Assembly: GCF_000687875.1 (NCBI RefSeq)
Contig: NZ_JHYG01000002.1
Coordinates: forward strand, 124,001 to 188,000
Direction: 5' to 3'
Length of the DNA: 64,000 nucleotides
Origin: Acidocella facilis ATCC 35904
GTDB lineage: Bacteria > Pseudomonadota > Alphaproteobacteria > Acetobacterales > Acetobacteraceae
Shown: one piece after another, positions 36,503-45,651 of the stretch
Numbering within the stretch: the stretch's first letter is position 1
Layout: every line of letters begins with the position of its first letter
Notes under the pieces: generated by a model
Told to the model about the DNA's origin: nothing
Seen by the model: only the letters and a program-made list of their open reading frames with translations
Databases searched by the model: none
Program-made: the position numbers and the translations under genes

Positions 36503-37897
36503 ATGCGCTATGTTTCGACGCGGGGCCAGGCCCCGGAGATGGATTTCGCCGGCGTGCTGCTGGCCGGCCTCGCCAGCGATGGCGGGCTCTATATGCCAGC
36601 GAGCTGGCCGCGCTTCTCCGCCGAGGAGCTGAAATCCCTGCGCGGCCTGCCTTATCCCGAACTCGCCGCCAAGGTCATCGCCCCGTTCGCGGCGGGCAGC
36701 GTCTCCGAGGCTGAGCTGCTCTCCATGTGCAAGCTCGCCTATGCGGATTTCGCCAATCCGGCGATCGTGCCGCTGGTGCAGCTGGAGACCAATCTCTACG
36801 CGCTGGAGCTGTTCCACGGCCCGACTTTGGCCTTCAAGGACATGGCGCTGCAGCTGGTCGGGCATCTTTTCGAGCATGTGCTGGCCAAGCGCGGCGAGAA
36901 AGTCCGCATCGTCGGCGCCACCTCCGGCGATACCGGCTCGGCCGCCATCGAGGCCGTGGCCAACCGGAAGAATATCGACATCACCATCCTGCACCCGTAC
37001 GGCAAAACCTCCGAGGTGCAGCGCCGGCAGATGACTACGGTGCAGGCGGATAACGTGCTCAACATCGCGGTCGACGGGAATTTCGACGATTGCCAGGATC
37101 TGGTGAAGGCGATGTTCGCGGATGCGCCGTTCCGGACGGAGATGAATCTCTCCGCCGTCAACTCCATCAATTTCGCCCGTATCGCCGCACAGATCCCCTA
37201 TTATGTCTATGCCGCGCTCAATCTCGGCGCGCCGGAGCGGGAGGTGGCGGTCTCTGTCCCCACCGGGAATTTCGGCAATATCCTGGCGGCCTGGGCGGCC
37301 AAGCAGATGGGGCTGCCGATCGTCAAATTCATCGTCGCCTCCAACCGCAACGATATTCTCTCCCGCTTCCTGGCGGAGAACGACATGTCCGTGCATGAGG
37401 TCGAGCCCAGCCTCTCGCCCTCCATGGATATCGGCGTCAGCTCGAATTTCGAGCGGCTTTTGTTCGAATTCTTGGGCCGGGATGCGCTGCTGACCGCGAA
37501 GACCATGGCGGATTTCCGCAGCACCGGGAAAATGACGGTGGAGGCGCCGGTCTGGCGCGCCATCGCCCATGAATTCCAGGGCTACCGCCTGTCGGACGAG
37601 GCGACTTTGGCGGAAATCAAGCGTTTTTATACCGAGAGCGCCTATCTGGCGGACCCGCATTCGGTCATCGGCCTCGCCGCCGGGCGCGATTGCGACACGG
37701 GGCGCCTGCCGGTGATCTGTGCCGCCACCGCGCATCCGGCGAAGTTCCCGGATGCGATTGAAAAAGCGGTCGGCATTCGCCCGCCCCTCCCAAACCATCT
37801 TTCCGACCTATATGACAGGAAAGAGACATTCACCCGCGCCGGCGCCGATCTCAACCAGATCGAAACCTTGGTGCGGAATTTTGCGAACAGGAACTGA
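36503..37897 (+). CDS. thrC: Threonine synthase
   Basis: This 464-residue PLP enzyme converts O-phosphohomoserine to threonine. It has the N-terminal RYVSTRGQAPEMDF, the PLP lysine in FHGPTLAFKDMALQ, GATSGDTGSAAIEA and VPTGNFGNI. It starts a thrC-M16 peptidase-pmbA run in which genes are 1 nt apart or overlapping. Confidence 0.94.
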   Translation: MRYVSTRGQAPEMDFAGVLLAGLASDGGLYMPASWPRFSAEELKSLRGLPYPELAAKVIAPFAAGSVSEAELLSMCKLAYADFANPAIVPLVQLETNLYALELFHGPTLAFKDMALQLVGHLFEHVLAKRGEKVRIVGATSGDTGSAAIEAVANRKNIDITILHPYGKTSEVQRRQMTTVQADNVLNIAVDGNFDDCQDLVKAMFADAPFRTEMNLSAVNSINFARIAAQIPYYVYAALNLGAPEREVAVSVPTGNFGNILAAWAAKQMGLPIVKFIVASNRNDILSRFLAENDMSVHEVEPSLSPSMDIGVSSNFERLLFEFLGRDALLTAKTMADFRSTGKMTVEAPVWRAIAHEFQGYRLSDEATLAEIKRFYTESAYLADPHSVIGLAAGRDCDTGRLPVICAATAHPAKFPDAIEKAVGIRPPLPNHLSDLYDRKETFTRAGADLNQIETLVRNFANRN

Positions 37898-37898
37898 A

Positions 37899-39164
37899 AT
37901 GCCTGAACAGGTTTCCATCACCACGCTGCCCTCCGGCCTGACCGTGCTCACCGAGCGCATGGAACGGGTGGAAACCGTGTCCTTCGGCGCCTATGTCGGG
38001 GCCGGCACAAGGCACGAGACCGCCGCCGAAAACGGGGTGGCGCATTTCCTCGAACATATGGCCTTCAAGGGCACCGAGCGGCGCTCGGCAGCGGATATCG
38101 CCGAGGCGATCGAGAATGTCGGCGGCCATATCAACGCCTATACCTCGCGCGAGCAGACGGCCTATTACGTCAAGCTGCTGAAGGAGGATCTGGCGCTGGG
38201 GGCGGATATCATCGGCGATATTCTCTGCCATTCCAGCTTCGAGCCGGAGGAGCTGGAGCGCGAGCGCGGGGTGATCCTGCAGGAGATCGGCCAGGCGAAC
38301 GACACGCCGGACGACATCATCTTCGACCATTTCCAGTCCGCCGCCTATCCGGCGCAGCCGATGGGAAGGCCGGTGCTGGGCACCGAGCAGATCATCCGCA
38401 CCATGAAGCGCGAGGCGCTGCCCGGCTTCATGCGCCAGCATTACACGCCGGAGAACATGGTCATCGCCGCTTCCGGCAATCTCTACCATGAGCAGGTGGT
38501 GGAGCTGGCCCAGCGCCATTTCGCCGATCTGCCGCGCGCCGAGCGCGCCGCGCCGATGGAAGCCGATTATATGGGCGGCGAGTATCGGGAGCTGCGGGAT
38601 CTCGACCAGGCGCATATCGTGCTGGGCTTCGATGCGCCGGGCTATGGCCAGCCGGATTATTATCCTTCCATGCTGCTCTCCACTCTGCTGGGCGGCGGTA
38701 TGTCCTCGCGCCTGTTCCAGGAAATCCGGGAGAAGCGTGGGCTGGTCTATTCCATCTACAGCTTCACCGCCCCGGCGCAGGATGGCGGGCTGTTCGGCAT
38801 CTATGCCGGCACCGGTGAATCCGAGGCCGCCGAGCTGATCCCGGTGACGCTGGAGGAGCTGGAGAAGGTGCAGCGTTCCGTCAGCGAGGCGGAGCTGAAC
38901 CGCGCCCGGGCGCAGCTCAAGGCCGGGCTGCTGATGAGCTTGGAGTCCACCGGCAGCCGCTGCGAGCAGTTGGCCCGGCAATGGCAGGTGTTCGGGCGGA
39001 TCATCCCGGTTGAGGAGACCGTGGGCAAGATCAATGCCGTCACCGTGGAGGATATCCGCGCCTCGGCCGCCAAGATTTTCCGGCAGAAACCCACTCTGGC
39101 CACCATCGGCCCGGTGGCGCAGGTGCCGAAATTCTCCGCCATCATCGACCGGCTGGCGGCATGA
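37899..39164 (+). CDS. M16-family zinc metallopeptidase (processing peptidase-like)
   Basis: This 421-residue protease has the inverted zinc motif HFLEH (in NGVAHFLEHMAFKGT) with the distal Glu in the ERERGVILQEI region, and the C-terminal domain motif GGGMSSRLFQEIREKRGLVYSI. It begins 1 nt after thrC, as in many alphaproteobacteria. There is no signal peptide. The pqq operon here lacks pqqF, which is also an M16 enzyme, so a link to PqqA processing is possible but unproven. Confidence 0.9.
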   Translation: MPEQVSITTLPSGLTVLTERMERVETVSFGAYVGAGTRHETAAENGVAHFLEHMAFKGTERRSAADIAEAIENVGGHINAYTSREQTAYYVKLLKEDLALGADIIGDILCHSSFEPEELERERGVILQEIGQANDTPDDIIFDHFQSAAYPAQPMGRPVLGTEQIIRTMKREALPGFMRQHYTPENMVIAASGNLYHEQVVELAQRHFADLPRAERAAPMEADYMGGEYRELRDLDQAHIVLGFDAPGYGQPDYYPSMLLSTLLGGGMSSRLFQEIREKRGLVYSIYSFTAPAQDGGLFGIYAGTGESEAAELIPVTLEELEKVQRSVSEAELNRARAQLKAGLLMSLESTGSRCEQLARQWQVFGRIIPVEETVGKINAVTVEDIRASAAKIFRQKPTLATIGPVAQVPKFSAIIDRLAA

Positions 39165-40465
39165 GCGCGCTCTCCGACGCCGCCGCTGGGCTGCTGGAAG
39201 CGGCGAAGCGGGCCGGGGCGGATGTCGCCGAGGTCGGGCTGTATGAGGGCACCTCGGTCGGCGTGCAGCGCCGGCTGGGCAAGACCGAGGAGACCGAGCG
39301 CGCCGAGACCACCGAGCTGAGCCTGCGGGTGTTCCTGGGGCGCTGCTCGGCCTCCGTCTCCGCCAGCTCCATCGACAGCAGCGCCTTCGCGCGCCTGGCC
39401 GCGCAGGCGGTGGCGATGGCGAAAGTGGTGCCGGAGGACCCGTATGCGGAAATCCCCGAGGCGCCGCCGGCTCTGGATGCCGGGTTTTTGGAGCTTGAAG
39501 ACCCGGTTGAGCCGAGCGCTGATCTGCTGATCGCGCGCGCGGCCCAGGCTGAGGACGCTGCCATGGGCGTGCCCGGCATCACCAATTCCGAAGGTGGCTC
39601 CGCCAGCTGGTCGCGCGCCGTCTCGGTGCTGGCCACCAGCCATGGGTTTCTGGGCGAATATGCCCGCACCGCGCATAGCGTCTCCGTCACCGCCATTGCC
39701 GGCACCGGCACCGCGATGCAGCGCGATTATGATTATGACAGCGTGATCCATGGCGCGGATCTGGCCGACCCGGCGCAGCTGGGCCGCAATGCCGCCGCCC
39801 GCGCGCTGGCCCGGCTGAACCCCAGGCGCCCGGCCACCGCCAGGCTGCCGGTGATCTTCGATCCGCGGGTCTCCGGTTCCATCCTCGGCCATCTGGCCGG
39901 GGCGATTTCCGGCGCCTCGATCGCGCGCGGCACCTCCTTCCTGAAGGATGCGCTGGGCCAGCGGATTTTCCCCGCCGGGCTGGAGATCATCGACAACCCG
40001 CTGAAAGTGCGCGGCCGCCGCTCCCGCCCGTTTGACCGCGAGGGCCAGCGCGTGGCGCAGATGAGCTTCATCGCGGACGGGGTGCTGACGGGCTGGATCC
40101 TGGATACGCGCTCGGCCAACCAGCTCGGGCTGAAGACCAACGCCCATGCCGGCGGGCTCTCGAATTTCTACATGGCGCCGGGGCGGCTGAGCCCTGAGCA
40201 GTTGATGGCCGACATCGCCGAAGGGCTGTACGTGACCGAGATGATGGGCTCCAGCATCAACGGCCTCACCGGCGATTATTCGCGCGGGGCGGCCGGGTTC
40301 ATGATCCGCAATGGGCAGATCGCCGAGCCGGTGGCGGAGATTACCATTGCCGGGAACCTCAAGGACATGTTCCTGAACCTGACGCCGGCCAGCGATCTGG
40401 AATTCAAGCGCGGCACCGATGCGCCGACGCTGCGGCTGGACGGCATGACCCTGGCCGGCGCCTGA
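39161..40465 (+). CDS. pmbA: TldE/PmbA-family metalloprotease subunit
   Basis: This 434-residue protein shows the TldE/PmbA pattern: LPVIFDPRVSGSILGHL, RGTSFLKDALGQRIF, the central GRRSRPFDREGQ and the C-terminal GNLKDMFLNL. TldD/TldE complexes degrade or trim peptides and unfolded proteins. It overlaps the M16 gene by ATGA. The partner tldD is not in the window. Confidence 0.88.
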   Translation: MSALSDAAAGLLEAAKRAGADVAEVGLYEGTSVGVQRRLGKTEETERAETTELSLRVFLGRCSASVSASSIDSSAFARLAAQAVAMAKVVPEDPYAEIPEAPPALDAGFLELEDPVEPSADLLIARAAQAEDAAMGVPGITNSEGGSASWSRAVSVLATSHGFLGEYARTAHSVSVTAIAGTGTAMQRDYDYDSVIHGADLADPAQLGRNAAARALARLNPRRPATARLPVIFDPRVSGSILGHLAGAISGASIARGTSFLKDALGQRIFPAGLEIIDNPLKVRGRRSRPFDREGQRVAQMSFIADGVLTGWILDTRSANQLGLKTNAHAGGLSNFYMAPGRLSPEQLMADIAEGLYVTEMMGSSINGLTGDYSRGAAGFMIRNGQIAEPVAEITIAGNLKDMFLNLTPASDLEFKRGTDAPTLRLDGMTLAGA

Positions 40466-40495
40466 CACCGGCTTTTCGCGCCCGCGCGACACGCA

Positions 40496-40522
40496 GGTGA
40501 TGGGCCACCACGGCCCATCACC
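40496..40522 (+). promoter_or_regulatory. Perfect 11-bp stem-loop after pmbA
   Basis: GGTGATGGGCC (40496-40506) and GGCCCATCACC (40512-40522) form a perfect 11-bp stem with loop ACCAC, 30 bp after the pmbA stop. No T tract follows, so it may protect the message 3' end rather than end transcription. Confidence 0.5.
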
Positions 40523-40596
40523 CGGCAGCTGGAACATGGAGGTGGTGGGCCATGGGCAGACTGCGCGGAATAGCTAAGCTGCCGGCGATGAATGGT

Positions 40597-40620
40597 GGCT
40601 TAAAAAAGCCTGAGTTTTTT
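40597..40620 (+). terminator. Weak terminator downstream of pmbA
   Basis: GGCTT (40597-40601) and AAGCC (40606-40610) form a 5-bp stem with an AAAA loop; TGAG and six T follow. It is 130 bp after pmbA and faces the lipoprotein gene. The stem is short, so strength is uncertain. Confidence 0.5.
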
Positions 40621-40720
40621 GTCAGTCGTTGCGACCGGCGCGTTGATTTCGTTTCGGATTTTTAAGGCAGACCCCGCCATGACATGCCCGGCGCCGCTGC
40701 AGGCGCCCGGCATATCGGGG

Positions 40721-40969
40721 TTAATTGCCCTTTTTATCCCACGGCGCCTGGCCGAGATTGACCTGCTTGGGGGTGGTGTTGGACCCGGCCAGCGCGCCCG
40801 CGCCGGCACCGATGCCCGCCCCGACGACCACGCCGATCGGCCCGCCGACAATGCCGATCAACGCCCCCGTGGCCGCGCCACCCGCGGCCGTCCCGGTGGT
40901 GCGCCCGGTGCCATGGCCGCAGCCGGCGAGGGCCAGCGCCATCGCCAGCATCAGGGATTTCTTGAACAT
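40721..40969 (-). CDS. Small glycine-zipper lipoprotein
   Basis: This 82-residue protein has a lipoprotein signal (MFKKSLMLAMALALAGCG; lipobox LAGC). A glycine-zipper segment follows (TGTAAGGAATGALIGIVGGP then VGAGIGAGAGALAG), as in 17-kDa surface antigen/OsmB-type envelope proteins. It ends with a charged tail QAPWDKKGN. It stands alone between the pmbA and mscL regions. Function is not known beyond an envelope role. Confidence 0.82.
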   Translation of the reverse strand: MFKKSLMLAMALALAGCGHGTGRTTGTAAGGAATGALIGIVGGPIGVVVGAGIGAGAGALAGSNTTPKQVNLGQAPWDKKGN

Positions 40970-41206
40970 CCATCTCTCCTGTTTGGTCTTGCCCTTGTCT
41001 CAAAGGCGCGCCGCGTTGCGCAAGCCAAACCGCCGATCGATCCGCCTGCGGGACGGGGTGCGCTGATAGACGTTTTTCTTTTCAAGGGCTTACGAAAAAT
41101 TGCCGGCAATGCGCGGGGGCTTGGTCCAGAACGGATTGGTTTAAAAAGGGTTGCGAAGCGCGATCCGGCGCGTACATGGTGAAACGTAACCAACGCGGAG
41201 AGCCCG

Positions 41207-41674
41207 ATGTCCGACACGTCCAAATTCCCGGTGCAGCTGAAGGCCCCCAGCTGGGTGGATGACTTCAAGGCCTTCATCATGCGCGGCAATGTCGTCGATC
41301 TGGCGGTTGGTGTCGTCATCGGCGCCGCCTTCACCGGCATTGTCAGCTCGCTGGTCAAGGACGTGATCAACCCGATCATCGGGCTGATCACCGGCGGGGT
41401 GGATTTCTCCAATCATTTCATCATCCTCAAAGGCACCCCGGCGCTCACTTTGGCGGATGCCCAGAAGGCCGGTGATGTCACGTTGAATTATGGCGTGTTC
41501 ATCAATGCGGTGATCAATTTCGTGATCGTCGCGGCGGCGATCTTCTGGATGGTCCGGATGGTGCAGAAGATCTACAAGAAACCGACGCCGCCGGCCGCCG
41601 CCCCGGCGCCGACGCCGACCGAGACCCTGCTGACCGAAATCCGCGACCTGCTGAAGGATAAGGGCACGGTCTGA
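41207..41674 (+). CDS. mscL: Large-conductance mechanosensitive channel
   Basis: This 155-residue MscL has an N-terminal amphipathic segment, TM1 starting IMRGNVVDLAVGVVIGAAF, a periplasmic loop and TM2 AVINFVIVAAAIFWMV. A Pro-rich linker (PTPPAAAPAPTPTE) leads to a C-terminal helix LLTEIRDLLKDK. It opens under membrane tension to release solutes on osmotic downshock. The 230 bp upstream hold no feature I recognise beyond a likely promoter area. Confidence 0.95.
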   Translation: MSDTSKFPVQLKAPSWVDDFKAFIMRGNVVDLAVGVVIGAAFTGIVSSLVKDVINPIIGLITGGVDFSNHFIILKGTPALTLADAQKAGDVTLNYGVFINAVINFVIVAAAIFWMVRMVQKIYKKPTPPAAAPAPTPTETLLTEIRDLLKDKGTV

Positions 41675-41851
41675 GCCGCAGCCCTCCTCCTGGGCATGGC
41701 GGCCTGGGAGGCGCACAGCGTTGCGCCGGCCGGCCGTCTCTCGTCATTCCAAAATCGACATATGGCCAGTTAAACAATTCATTTCATTAATGCTGCGCCG
41801 CAGCATATACTCACGCAGTCGGGCCGTGGCGGCGCCGGTGATGGATCGCGG

Positions 41852-43849
41852 ATGCGGACTCGGAGCGTGGATTTAAGGCATTTCACATGGCGGGGCCCGG
41901 CGGCGGGGATCTCGGACGGGTTCTACCGCCTCGCGCGGCAGCTGGAATCCCGCGCCTTCGGGCTGACTCCGGAGCAGATCGGCATTGTCGAGGGCTTGCG
42001 CGCCGCCACCGCCGTGGCGGTGATGGCGGCTCTCGCCTACGGGCTGGGCCGGCCCTGGCTGGCCTGGGCGGTGTTCGGCGCCTTCTGGTGCTGCCTGGCG
42101 GACCCGGGCGGGCCGGATTGGGTGCGCAGGCGCGCCATTGGCGGCTTCGCTTTGGCCGGGGCGCTGGTTCTGCCCATCGTTTCCATCGCCGGCGCGTTCG
42201 GGCCGTTTGTGGGCGGGCCGGTGATGCTGGCGGCCGTGTTTCTCACCAATCTGCCGCGCGCCTGGGGCGCCTCGGCGACGGTGCCGGGCATTCTGGTCAG
42301 CGTCGTCGCGGTGGTGGGGGTGGATTATCCGCACACGCCCGCCGGCGCGCTGGTGCTCACCGGCGCGTTCCTGTTCGGCTGCGCCTGGGCCTATCTGCTC
42401 TGCCTGGTGCTCTGGCGCATCCATCCGCACGCCCCGGTGCGCCGCGCGGCGGCGGCCCTGTACGCCCGCGAGGCGGCGATGGTGCAGGACATGCTGGTGC
42501 TGGCCGGGCATGAAGAGGCCAGCGAGGCGGACTGGGCCGGGCTGAATGCCGAGCATCGCCGTGCGGTGCGGCTGTCCATCGAGCGCGCCCGCGCGGCGGT
42601 GGCACGGCTGGAACAGCGCCGCGGCCGGCATGAGCTGGCGGTGGATTGCGCGGACCGGCTCTTCGCCGGGCTGCTGGCGCTGGGCCATGGGCTGGCCTCG
42701 GGCGAGGCCTCGCGGCCGCTGCGCTTCGCGCTCTGGACGCTGCATGAGGCGCTGGCCGAGGCCGCGCACCAGGCGGCGTCGCGCCAGTTCAGCGGGGTGC
42801 GGCTGGCGGACCAGGCGCGCAGCCTGGCGCAGGATGCGCGGGTGCTGCCGCACGCGCCGGGCCGGGCTTTGGCGCAATGCGCCGCTGCCCTGGCCGCCTA
42901 TGCCGCCGGGCCGGGGGCGGAGCATGATGCAATTCAGCCGCACGCAGGGCCGGGGCGCATCACCGTCCCGGTGCTGCGCCATGCGGCGCGGGTGACGGTG
43001 GCGGTGGCTTTGGCCTATCTGCTGGTCGCCTGGTTGAACCTCACCTTCTCCTACTGGGCGACGATGGCGACGGTGATGGTGATGCAGCCTCTGGCCGAGG
43101 CGACCTGGCCGCGCAGCCTGGAGCGGATCCTGGGTAGTGTCGGCGGCGGCATGCTGGCGGCCTTGCTGCTGGCGGCCAGCCCCGCCAAGCCGGTGCTGCT
43201 GCTGATCATCTTTCCGCTGGCGGCGCTCACCATCGCCTTCAAGAGCGTGAATTATACCGTGTTCGTGCTGTTTCTCACCTCCCTCTTCGTGCTGGTGATC
43301 GAGATGGTGCAGCCGGGCAGCGGCGTGCCGGTGGCCCGGGCGGTGAATAACATCATCGGCGCGCTGGTCGGGGTGGCGGGGGGGCTCGTGCTGTGGCCGG
43401 AACGCCGGCCGGGCGGGGTGGTGGCGCTGCTGGCGGCGGCGGTGGAGGCCAATCTCACCTTCGCCGCCCAGGCGCTGGCGCATCCCGCCATGGGCCAGGA
43501 TGCGGCCGGGCAGGAGCGGCGCGCCGCCGGGCTGGCCAGCTCCGCCGCCGAAACCGCCCTGGCGCGGATGCGGCTGGAAGGGCGCGGCCGGGGCGGCCGG
43601 CTGGAGGCCGCCACGGCGCTGCTGGGCGCGTTGCGGAATGTCGCCGGGGCGGCGGCGGTGCGGGTGCTGGGTGCCGGCACGGCGGATGCGGCGCGCGCCG
43701 CCGCCTGCCGGGCGCTCGCCGCGTCCATCCTCGCCCGGTTGCGCGGCGAGGCGGTGCCCTTGCCGTCTTTGCCGCCCGGCAATGACGAGCTGTCAGCCGC
43801 GCTGGCGCGCCTTGCCGATGCGGCGGCGGGCCTGCCCGCGCGCGCTTAA
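41852..43849 (+). CDS. FUSC-family membrane protein (aromatic acid exporter-like)
   Basis: This 665-residue protein has two blocks of hydrophobic segments (residues ~45-195 and ~375-515) separated and followed by Ala/Arg-rich cytoplasmic helices, the usual layout of the FUSC/YccS/AaeB family. The second block has SYWATMATVMVMQPLAEATWPRS, a typical FUSC motif. Such proteins are putative exporters of aromatic carboxylic acids. No partner efflux subunits are adjacent. The ribosome site is weak. Confidence 0.8.
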   Translation: MRTRSVDLRHFTWRGPAAGISDGFYRLARQLESRAFGLTPEQIGIVEGLRAATAVAVMAALAYGLGRPWLAWAVFGAFWCCLADPGGPDWVRRRAIGGFALAGALVLPIVSIAGAFGPFVGGPVMLAAVFLTNLPRAWGASATVPGILVSVVAVVGVDYPHTPAGALVLTGAFLFGCAWAYLLCLVLWRIHPHAPVRRAAAALYAREAAMVQDMLVLAGHEEASEADWAGLNAEHRRAVRLSIERARAAVARLEQRRGRHELAVDCADRLFAGLLALGHGLASGEASRPLRFALWTLHEALAEAAHQAASRQFSGVRLADQARSLAQDARVLPHAPGRALAQCAAALAAYAAGPGAEHDAIQPHAGPGRITVPVLRHAARVTVAVALAYLLVAWLNLTFSYWATMATVMVMQPLAEATWPRSLERILGSVGGGMLAALLLAASPAKPVLLLIIFPLAALTIAFKSVNYTVFVLFLTSLFVLVIEMVQPGSGVPVARAVNNIIGALVGVAGGLVLWPERRPGGVVALLAAAVEANLTFAAQALAHPAMGQDAAGQERRAAGLASSAAETALARMRLEGRGRGGRLEAATALLGALRNVAGAAAVRVLGAGTADAARAAACRALAASILARLRGEAVPLPSLPPGNDELSAALARLADAAAGLPARA

Positions 43850-43888
43850 GGCTTTTTTTACGCGGAAGATGTGCTAAGCCCCACGGCC

Positions 43889-44845
43889 ATGCGTCAGTAT
43901 CTGGAATTCGAAAAGCCGGTCGCGGAGCTCGAGAGCAAGATCGAGGAGCTGCGGCGGATGAGTGCGGCCCCCGGCGAGATCAACATCGCCGAAGAGGTCG
44001 CCAAGCTCTCCGCCAAGGCGGATGCGCAGCTCAAGGCCACCTACGCCAAGCTGACCCCCTGGCAGAAAGCGCAAGTCGCCCGCCATGCCGAGCGCCCGAA
44101 GGCGCTGGCGGTGATTTCCGCGCTGATCGAGGAGTTCACCCCGCTGGCCGGCGACCGCGCCTTCGCGGATGACGCCGCCATCGTCGGCGGCATGGGCCGC
44201 TTCCGGGGCCAGGCGGTGATGGTGATCGGCACCGAGAAGGGCACCGACACCGAAAGCCGCCTGAAGCATAATTTCGGCATGGCCAAGCCCGAGGGCTATC
44301 GCAAGGCCAAGCGGCTGATCGAGCTGGCCGGCAAATTTAACCTGCCGATCCTCAGCTTCGTCGATACCTCCGGCGCCTTCCCCGGCATCGAGGCCGAGGC
44401 GCGCGGCCAGGCGGAAGCCATCGCCCGCTCCATCGAGGCCTGCCTGGACGCGCCGGTGCCGCTGGTGGCGACCATCATCGGCGAGGGCGGCTCCGGCGGC
44501 GCCATCGCGCTGGCGGCGGGCAATACGGTTCTGATGTATGAGCACGCGATCTATTCGGTGATCTCACCGGAAGGCTGCGCCTCCATCCTCTGGCGTGATT
44601 CCGCCCAGGCCGCCACCGCCGCCGAGGCGATGCGCATCACCGCGCAGGATTTGAAGAAGCTGGGGCTGATCGATGAGATCGTGCCGGAGCCGCTGGGCGG
44701 CGCGCATCGCGACCCCGCAGCGGCGCTGGTGACGCTGGGCGATGCGGTAGAGAAATCCCTGCTGGCGCTGCTGGGCCAGACCCCGGAGGCGTTGAAGGCC
44801 AAGCGCCGGGAGAAGTTTTTGGCGATGGGCAAGCAGGGGCTGTAA
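43889..44845 (+). CDS. accA: Acetyl-CoA carboxylase carboxyltransferase subunit alpha
   Basis: This 318-residue subunit transfers carboxyl from biotin to acetyl-CoA. Motifs are YLEFEKPVAELESKIEELR at the N-terminus, LPILSFVDTSGAFPG, GEGGSGGAIALA and SVISPEGCASILW. The ATG at 43889 fits the family; an upstream GTG adds six residues. The gene ends at a convergent hairpin shared with a small low-GC gene. Confidence 0.95.
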   Translation: MRQYLEFEKPVAELESKIEELRRMSAAPGEINIAEEVAKLSAKADAQLKATYAKLTPWQKAQVARHAERPKALAVISALIEEFTPLAGDRAFADDAAIVGGMGRFRGQAVMVIGTEKGTDTESRLKHNFGMAKPEGYRKAKRLIELAGKFNLPILSFVDTSGAFPGIEAEARGQAEAIARSIEACLDAPVPLVATIIGEGGSGGAIALAAGNTVLMYEHAIYSVISPEGCASILWRDSAQAATAAEAMRITAQDLKKLGLIDEIVPEPLGGAHRDPAAALVTLGDAVEKSLLALLGQTPEALKAKRREKFLAMGKQGL

Positions 44846-44855
44846 GCTCAGTAGA

Positions 44856-44880
44856 AAGGGGCTACGCTACTTAGCCCCTT
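44856..44880. terminator. Shared hairpin between accA and the convergent small gene
   Basis: AAGGGGCTA (44856-44864) and TAGCCCCTT (44872-44880) form a perfect 9-bp stem with a 7-nt loop. The stop of the minus-strand gene (44867-44869) sits in the loop, so its last codons form one arm. T tracts on both sides are short. Confidence 0.55.
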
Positions 44881-45187
44881 CTATTGCAGCTATGACCCCA
44901 GCAATTGCAGCAATAAGCGTAGCTACGAACAAAACTAGATAGCCCAGCGATGCTAAGGCAATGCGCCAACGGATCTCTGCAGCTAACTCGTGCCGCTTAA
45001 TTATTCCGTCTCGGAGCCTGATCAGTTCCTCGGGCTGGTTTTGATAGAGGTCGCGCAGATTATCGGTCGTATATAGCTTCAACTCCCTGACAGTACGGCC
45101 GTTTTCCCGTGACATTCGAATTTTCACGGCAATGACGTCGTAAATATTCATCAAATGTACGGTTTGGCCAAACTCGGGAATTGCCAT
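44867..45187 (-). CDS. Small hypothetical membrane protein, low GC
   Basis: The family is not recognised. The 106-residue product from the ATG at 45187 has a polar N-terminal half (NIYDVIAVKIRMSRENGR, QNQPEELIRLRDGIIKRHEL) and a C-terminal hydrophobic stretch of about 25 residues (ALASLGYLVLFVATLIAAIA). It is probably anchored by its C-terminus. A start at 45232 (121 residues) would overlap the upstream gene. Base composition is far below its neighbours: 26 of 60 bases are G or C at 44881-44940. This suggests recent acquisition. It begins 2 nt after the preceding minus-strand gene. Confidence 0.6.
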   Translation of the reverse strand: MAIPEFGQTVHLMNIYDVIAVKIRMSRENGRTVRELKLYTTDNLRDLYQNQPEELIRLRDGIIKRHELAAEIRWRIALASLGYLVLFVATLIAAIAGVIAAIEGAK

Positions 45188-45189
45188 GT

Positions 45190-45576
45190 TTAGCGTGCCC
45201 AGCCCGGCCGTCCACTCAGCAAGCTCAGCCATGCCGCCAGCCCCAAAGCCGCGCCGATGATGCCCTGGGTGCCGTTGTAATTCACCACAGCGGCGATGCC
45301 GAGGCCGATCGCCAGCCCGGCCAGCAGGCGTTTGCCGGCGAAGAACGCCGCCAGCCCGACCAGCAGCGCCGCCCAGCCGAAGGCGCCGTAATATTGCCCG
45401 CTCAGCACCCAGCCGCGCGGCACGCACCAGCCCGGCGCATTGCCGGCCGCGCAGATGCCGACGGTTGCACGTGGAACAATGGCCAACACGCGGAAGGCGA
45501 AGGTGCCGCCGCCGACCAGTATCGTCAGCGCCACACCGGCGACGTCACTGACGCCCCACTGCACTATCTTGCGCAT
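45190..45576 (-). CDS. Hypothetical small polytopic membrane protein
   Basis: The family is not recognised. The 128-residue product has about four hydrophobic segments (VAGVALTILVGGGTFAFRVLA, FGWAALLVGLAAFFAG, LLAGLAIGLGIAAVV, GIIGAALGLAAWLSLL) and two cysteines in a central loop (ICAAGNAPGWCVPRG). The ATG at 45576 is supported by a strong AAGGAGG ribosome site. It is divergent from glyQ and high in GC, like the core genome. Confidence 0.7.
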   Translation of the reverse strand: MRKIVQWGVSDVAGVALTILVGGGTFAFRVLAIVPRATVGICAAGNAPGWCVPRGWVLSGQYYGAFGWAALLVGLAAFFAGKRLLAGLAIGLGIAAVVNYNGTQGIIGAALGLAAWLSLLSGRPGWAR

Positions 45577-45651
45577 AAACCCCCTCCTTGCCGGTTGCTC
45601 TAACCGCCCCGGCGCCCTATTGCTGCGGCGCGTCAGTTTAACCAAAGGCCC

